A stretch of DNA of 64,000 nt from Metabacillus dongyingensis (GTDB lineage Bacteria > Bacillota > Bacilli > Bacillales > Bacillaceae), in the NCBI RefSeq assembly GCF_019933155.2, contig NZ_CP082944.1:1614001-1678000 (forward strand), written 5' to 3'. Position numbers and translations under genes: made by a program. Below are positions 61,856 to 64,000 of the stretch, piece by piece. Position 1 is the first letter of the stretch; the number at the start of each line of letters is the position of its first letter. The notes beneath the pieces are model-generated. The model was not told the DNA's origin and searched no databases. It worked only from the letters and a program-made list of their open reading frames with translations.

Positions 61856-61990
61856 TATGCTAATTTATGTGTTGAAAATAGCATTGTTTCCCTATAAAAA
61901 CCTTTTAAATCACTAAAAAAGCATACCAGAAGCTATGCTAATTGGTATGCTAATTTGTGTGCTATTTATACTGCTAATTAATATGTTAAC
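61856..61990. repeat. Degenerate TATGCTAATT repeats
   Basis: TATGCTAATT occurs at 61856, 61934 and 61946 and as CTGCTAATT near 61971. AGCATACC (61920) and GGTATGCT (61944) also form an inverted repeat. No ORF. The rest of the stretch 61780-62126 holds nothing I recognise. Confidence 0.5.
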
Positions 61991-62126
61991 ACCCCGCAAC
62001 CGAACACGTTAAAAATAAACACGGCACCCATAATCTCTTTCACAAGAAATATGTGAAGGCCATATGCGTTCCCTTAAGCTTCTGAGACGTTGTTTTAAAA
62101 GCATTTATCCAGGCATTGCTTTTATC

Positions 62127-62264
62127 TTAATACTCTATTGCATCGAAATCTTTAGGCTGAGGGACCGGCTGCCCGTTTTCGCTGTTAGAAATATCATTAA
62201 TTGTTTGCAGCTCCGATTGGCTTTCTTTATGATCCTTTTCATTTTGCTTTTCTTGCTTTTTCAT
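62127..62264 (-). CDS. Small hydrophilic protein (45 aa)
   Basis: ATG 62264 on the reverse strand follows GGAAGGGGTAATTACC, a good ribosome binding site. The product is strongly hydrophilic: Lys/Glu/Gln at the N-terminus (MKKQEKQNEKDHKESQSELQ), then NSENGQPVPQPKDFDAIEY. I do not recognise it. The character resembles small spore-associated or stress proteins of Bacillus. The clean start and stop with ribosome site make it likely real although short. Confidence 0.55.
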   Translation of the reverse strand: MKKQEKQNEKDHKESQSELQTINDISNSENGQPVPQPKDFDAIEY

Positions 62265-62493
62265 GGTAATTACCCCTTCCAATTGTTCTAAAAATTAATA
62301 TGCACCACTTAAGGTTTCATCATGCATCAATGAAAAATGCTCACTTGAAAGTCGATTGAATCATTTTTTTATCTGACAGATCGTGCATTTTCTATTTGAA
62401 AATCCAGGCAGATTTGCTGGGAAAAGTGAATAAACAGCAATCTAAAGTTAATTCTATATACATAAAGAAAGAATGTTAAAAGGAGATTACATC

Positions 62494-62721
62494 GTGAATC
62501 CATATGAAATAAATAACATGATTATTGATGACGAGTTTGATGGCGAAGAATCGGTGACAGCTGATTTTACTCACAATAATAAAGAATATAGTGTTACTTT
62601 CAAAAAAGCAGACCTTGAAATAATTAATTCCTGGGTTTTCGAGGATGGTACATCTATTCCTGCAAATTTATCAGACAATATGATTGAATCATTAAAAGAA
62701 GATGTTAAAAAGAGGATCTAG
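62494..62721 (+). CDS. Hypothetical protein (75 aa)
   Basis: GTG 62494 is chosen because AAAGGAGA lies eight bases upstream; the frame is open from 62473 without a site. The product is small and acidic (NMIIDDEFDGEESVTADF, then YSVTFKKADLEIINSWVF), predicted mixed beta and helix, no signal. A clean terminator overlaps its stop. I do not recognise the family. It is monocistronic. Confidence 0.75.
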   Translation: MNPYEINNMIIDDEFDGEESVTADFTHNNKEYSVTFKKADLEIINSWVFEDGTSIPANLSDNMIESLKEDVKKRI

Positions 62722-62744
62722 CCGCGTGTACTAGATCTTTTTTT
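62715..62744 (+). terminator. Terminator after the 75-aa gene
   Basis: GATCTAG and CTAGATC pair over CCGCGTGTA, followed by seven T. The left arm overlaps the stop codon. Confidence 0.88.
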
Positions 62745-63070
62745 ATGGGTCCCGAAAGATCTATATTTGATTTTTTCTAATACTTATTAAAAGTGGCGAT
62801 TAGTCTTTAAGTCCATTTGGATATGATCAATTGTCATTCTTTGAGAATAATGCATGGCGATAGCCTGAATTGATTTTTGCTGATTAAACATGATTCTTTC
62901 CCATATACAGCCATGAGGTCAGGCTTCATTCTGGAGAGCAATGGTTCGTTCACGACTCATTCATCTTATTATATTGGGTGGAATGAATCATTTGAACATT
63001 GTGAACAGGAATTTTCAAATAGAATCTTGAAGGTAAGAGAAAGAAAATTTATCATGCGAGGTGACAGCTA
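62745..63070. other. Intergenic upstream of the patatin-like gene
   Basis: A 64-codon frame from TTG 62877 to 63071 exists but has no ribosome site and an unusual composition, so I do not call it. GAGGTGACAGCTA directly before 63071 is the ribosome site of the next gene. Confidence 0.45.
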
Positions 63071-63991
63071 ATGAAGGCAGATGCCGTATTTGAAGGCGGT
63101 GGGGTGAGGGGAATTGCTTTCACAGGAGCTATCCAGGCGATGGAGGAAGAACAGGTAGAGTGGGAAAGGCTTGCCGGGACCTCGGCAGGAGCCGTTATCG
63201 CTTCACTTCTGGCCTGCGGCTATAAGAGCTATGAAATTCGTGATTTGCTGAAAGAAATGGATGTCTCAAAATTTAGAGGAAAATCATTCCTGAACTATAT
63301 TCCGATAGTCGGAAGCCTGTTTGAGCTTATGATTCATTTAGGATTTTACAAGAATGATTACTTGGAAAAATGGGTGGAATCGCTTCTTGCCGCAAAAGGC
63401 ATCAGGACGTTTGCTGATTTGCCTGAAAATAAATTGAAGATTATTGCTTCTGATGTATCAAATGGTGAAATTCTTATATTGCCAGATGATTTAACAAAGT
63501 ACAGCATGACCCGAAGCGACTTGAAAATTTCAACAGCTGTCATGATGAGTGCATCCCTTCCATTTTTTTTTCGGCCAGTCATATGGAAATCAAAATCGAG
63601 ATATAAATCTTATATTTTAGATGGCGGGCTGCTCAGCAACTTTCCCATTTGGATTTTTGATTCAAAAGATGAACCCCGTTTTCCGACGTTTGGCTTTCGG
63701 TTTGTAAAGGATGAGATTAAGATGGGTGCGGTGATTCCGACACCTGTTCATCTTTTTAAAAATATCTTTAAAACAATGCTTCAGGCCCATGATCTCAGAC
63801 ATTTGACAGAAGAAACAAAGGGAAGGACGATTCAAATTCCAACTGGAGGCATTACTGCAACAGATTTTGAGCTGACAGATGAAGAAATTGATTTTCTTTA
63901 TGAATCCGGATATTTATCAGCAAAGGCGTTTTTAGAAGATTGGAATTTTGAGAAATATAAAGAATTACGAAAGAAAAAGAATAAAGTTTAG
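63071..63991 (+). CDS. Patatin-like phospholipase
   Basis: A 306-residue lipid acyl hydrolase starting at ATG 63071 behind GAGGTG. FEGGGVRGIAFTGA is the oxyanion-hole loop (residues 8-20), AGTSAGAVIASLLA carries the nucleophile Ser in GTSAG, and YILDGGLLSNFP carries the catalytic Asp in DGG. SASLPFFFRPV is the conserved helper segment. No signal peptide, so it is likely cytoplasmic or membrane-associated. Substrate unknown. Complete, ending just before the window edge. Confidence 0.93.
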   Translation: MKADAVFEGGGVRGIAFTGAIQAMEEEQVEWERLAGTSAGAVIASLLACGYKSYEIRDLLKEMDVSKFRGKSFLNYIPIVGSLFELMIHLGFYKNDYLEKWVESLLAAKGIRTFADLPENKLKIIASDVSNGEILILPDDLTKYSMTRSDLKISTAVMMSASLPFFFRPVIWKSKSRYKSYILDGGLLSNFPIWIFDSKDEPRFPTFGFRFVKDEIKMGAVIPTPVHLFKNIFKTMLQAHDLRHLTEETKGRTIQIPTGGITATDFELTDEEIDFLYESGYLSAKAFLEDWNFEKYKELRKKKNKV

Positions 63992-64000
63992 ACCAAAGGA

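Noticed and set aside
62877..63071. 64-codon ORF before the patatin-like gene
   Set aside because: TTG start without ribosome site, unusual residues, no family resemblance.

Overview
The window looks like chromosome of a low-GC, spore-forming Bacillaceae (Bacillus/Metabacillus type). The support is an H-type small acid-soluble spore protein, a YfhD-like small protein, an RsbR-type STAS protein, AGGAGG-type ribosome binding sites, and gene orders shared with Bacillus subtilis (dppABCDE-ykfABCD and manR-manP-manA). I see no rRNA, tRNA, CRISPR array, phage or intact insertion sequence.

Layout. 0-2.6 kb: partial RsbR-like gene, a 52-bp tandem repeat array, and an uncharacterised 356-residue protein. 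2.7-2.9 kb: a promoter-to-terminator non-coding transcript that resembles 6S RNA. 2.9-10.3 kb: a lone acyl-CoA dehydrogenase, a 21-bp minisatellite, a DUF3870-type protein with a PAS-containing sigma-54 activator, a DUF420 membrane protein, small and hypothetical genes, and a phosphotriester-domain/AlkA fusion. 10.4-20.6 kb: an ECF sigma relic, then a ten-gene acyl-CoA degradation operon behind an excellent -24/-12 (sigma-54) promoter and two identical palindromes. The nearby activator is the obvious candidate regulator. 21-31.2 kb: a dpp-ykf operon for uptake and breakdown of D-Ala and murein peptides, extended by a class A beta-lactamase-like hydrolase, with a CodY-type box on its promoter. 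31.5-35 kb: small accessory genes, an MFS transporter and decayed oxidoreductase fragments. 35-41.5 kb: PAS histidine kinase, DDAH-type amidinohydrolase, a LacI-type regulator with matching operators beside a GH13 glycosidase, and an M42 peptidase. 41.6-48.3 kb: a 1037-residue subtilase with three cell-wall-binding repeats, a relic of a second such protein, a hydrolase, and an OpuF-type osmolyte importer whose permease is fused to its binding domain. 48.6-53.7 kb: mannose PTS regulator, transporter and isomerase. 54-64 kb: DUF3231 protein, LysE exporter, SspH, a truncated SnoaL-like relic, a secreted GH76 alpha-1,6-mannanase with a GxGYxYP partner, a DHH phosphoesterase, small proteins and a patatin-like lipase.

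How the parts fit. The sigma-54 operon encodes uptake, CoA activation, two dehydrogenases, a hydratase, two hydroxyacyl-CoA dehydrogenases, a thiolase and two thioesterases, a complete beta-oxidation-like route for an imported carboxylic acid. The dpp-ykf operon imports cell-wall peptides and cuts and epimerises them for reuse. GH76/GxGYxYP could release mannose from fungal mannan for the mannose PTS genes nearby. The most unusual item is the 52-bp array: each of twelve units carries an intact 13-codon ORF whose stop overlaps the Shine-Dalgarno sequence of the next unit.
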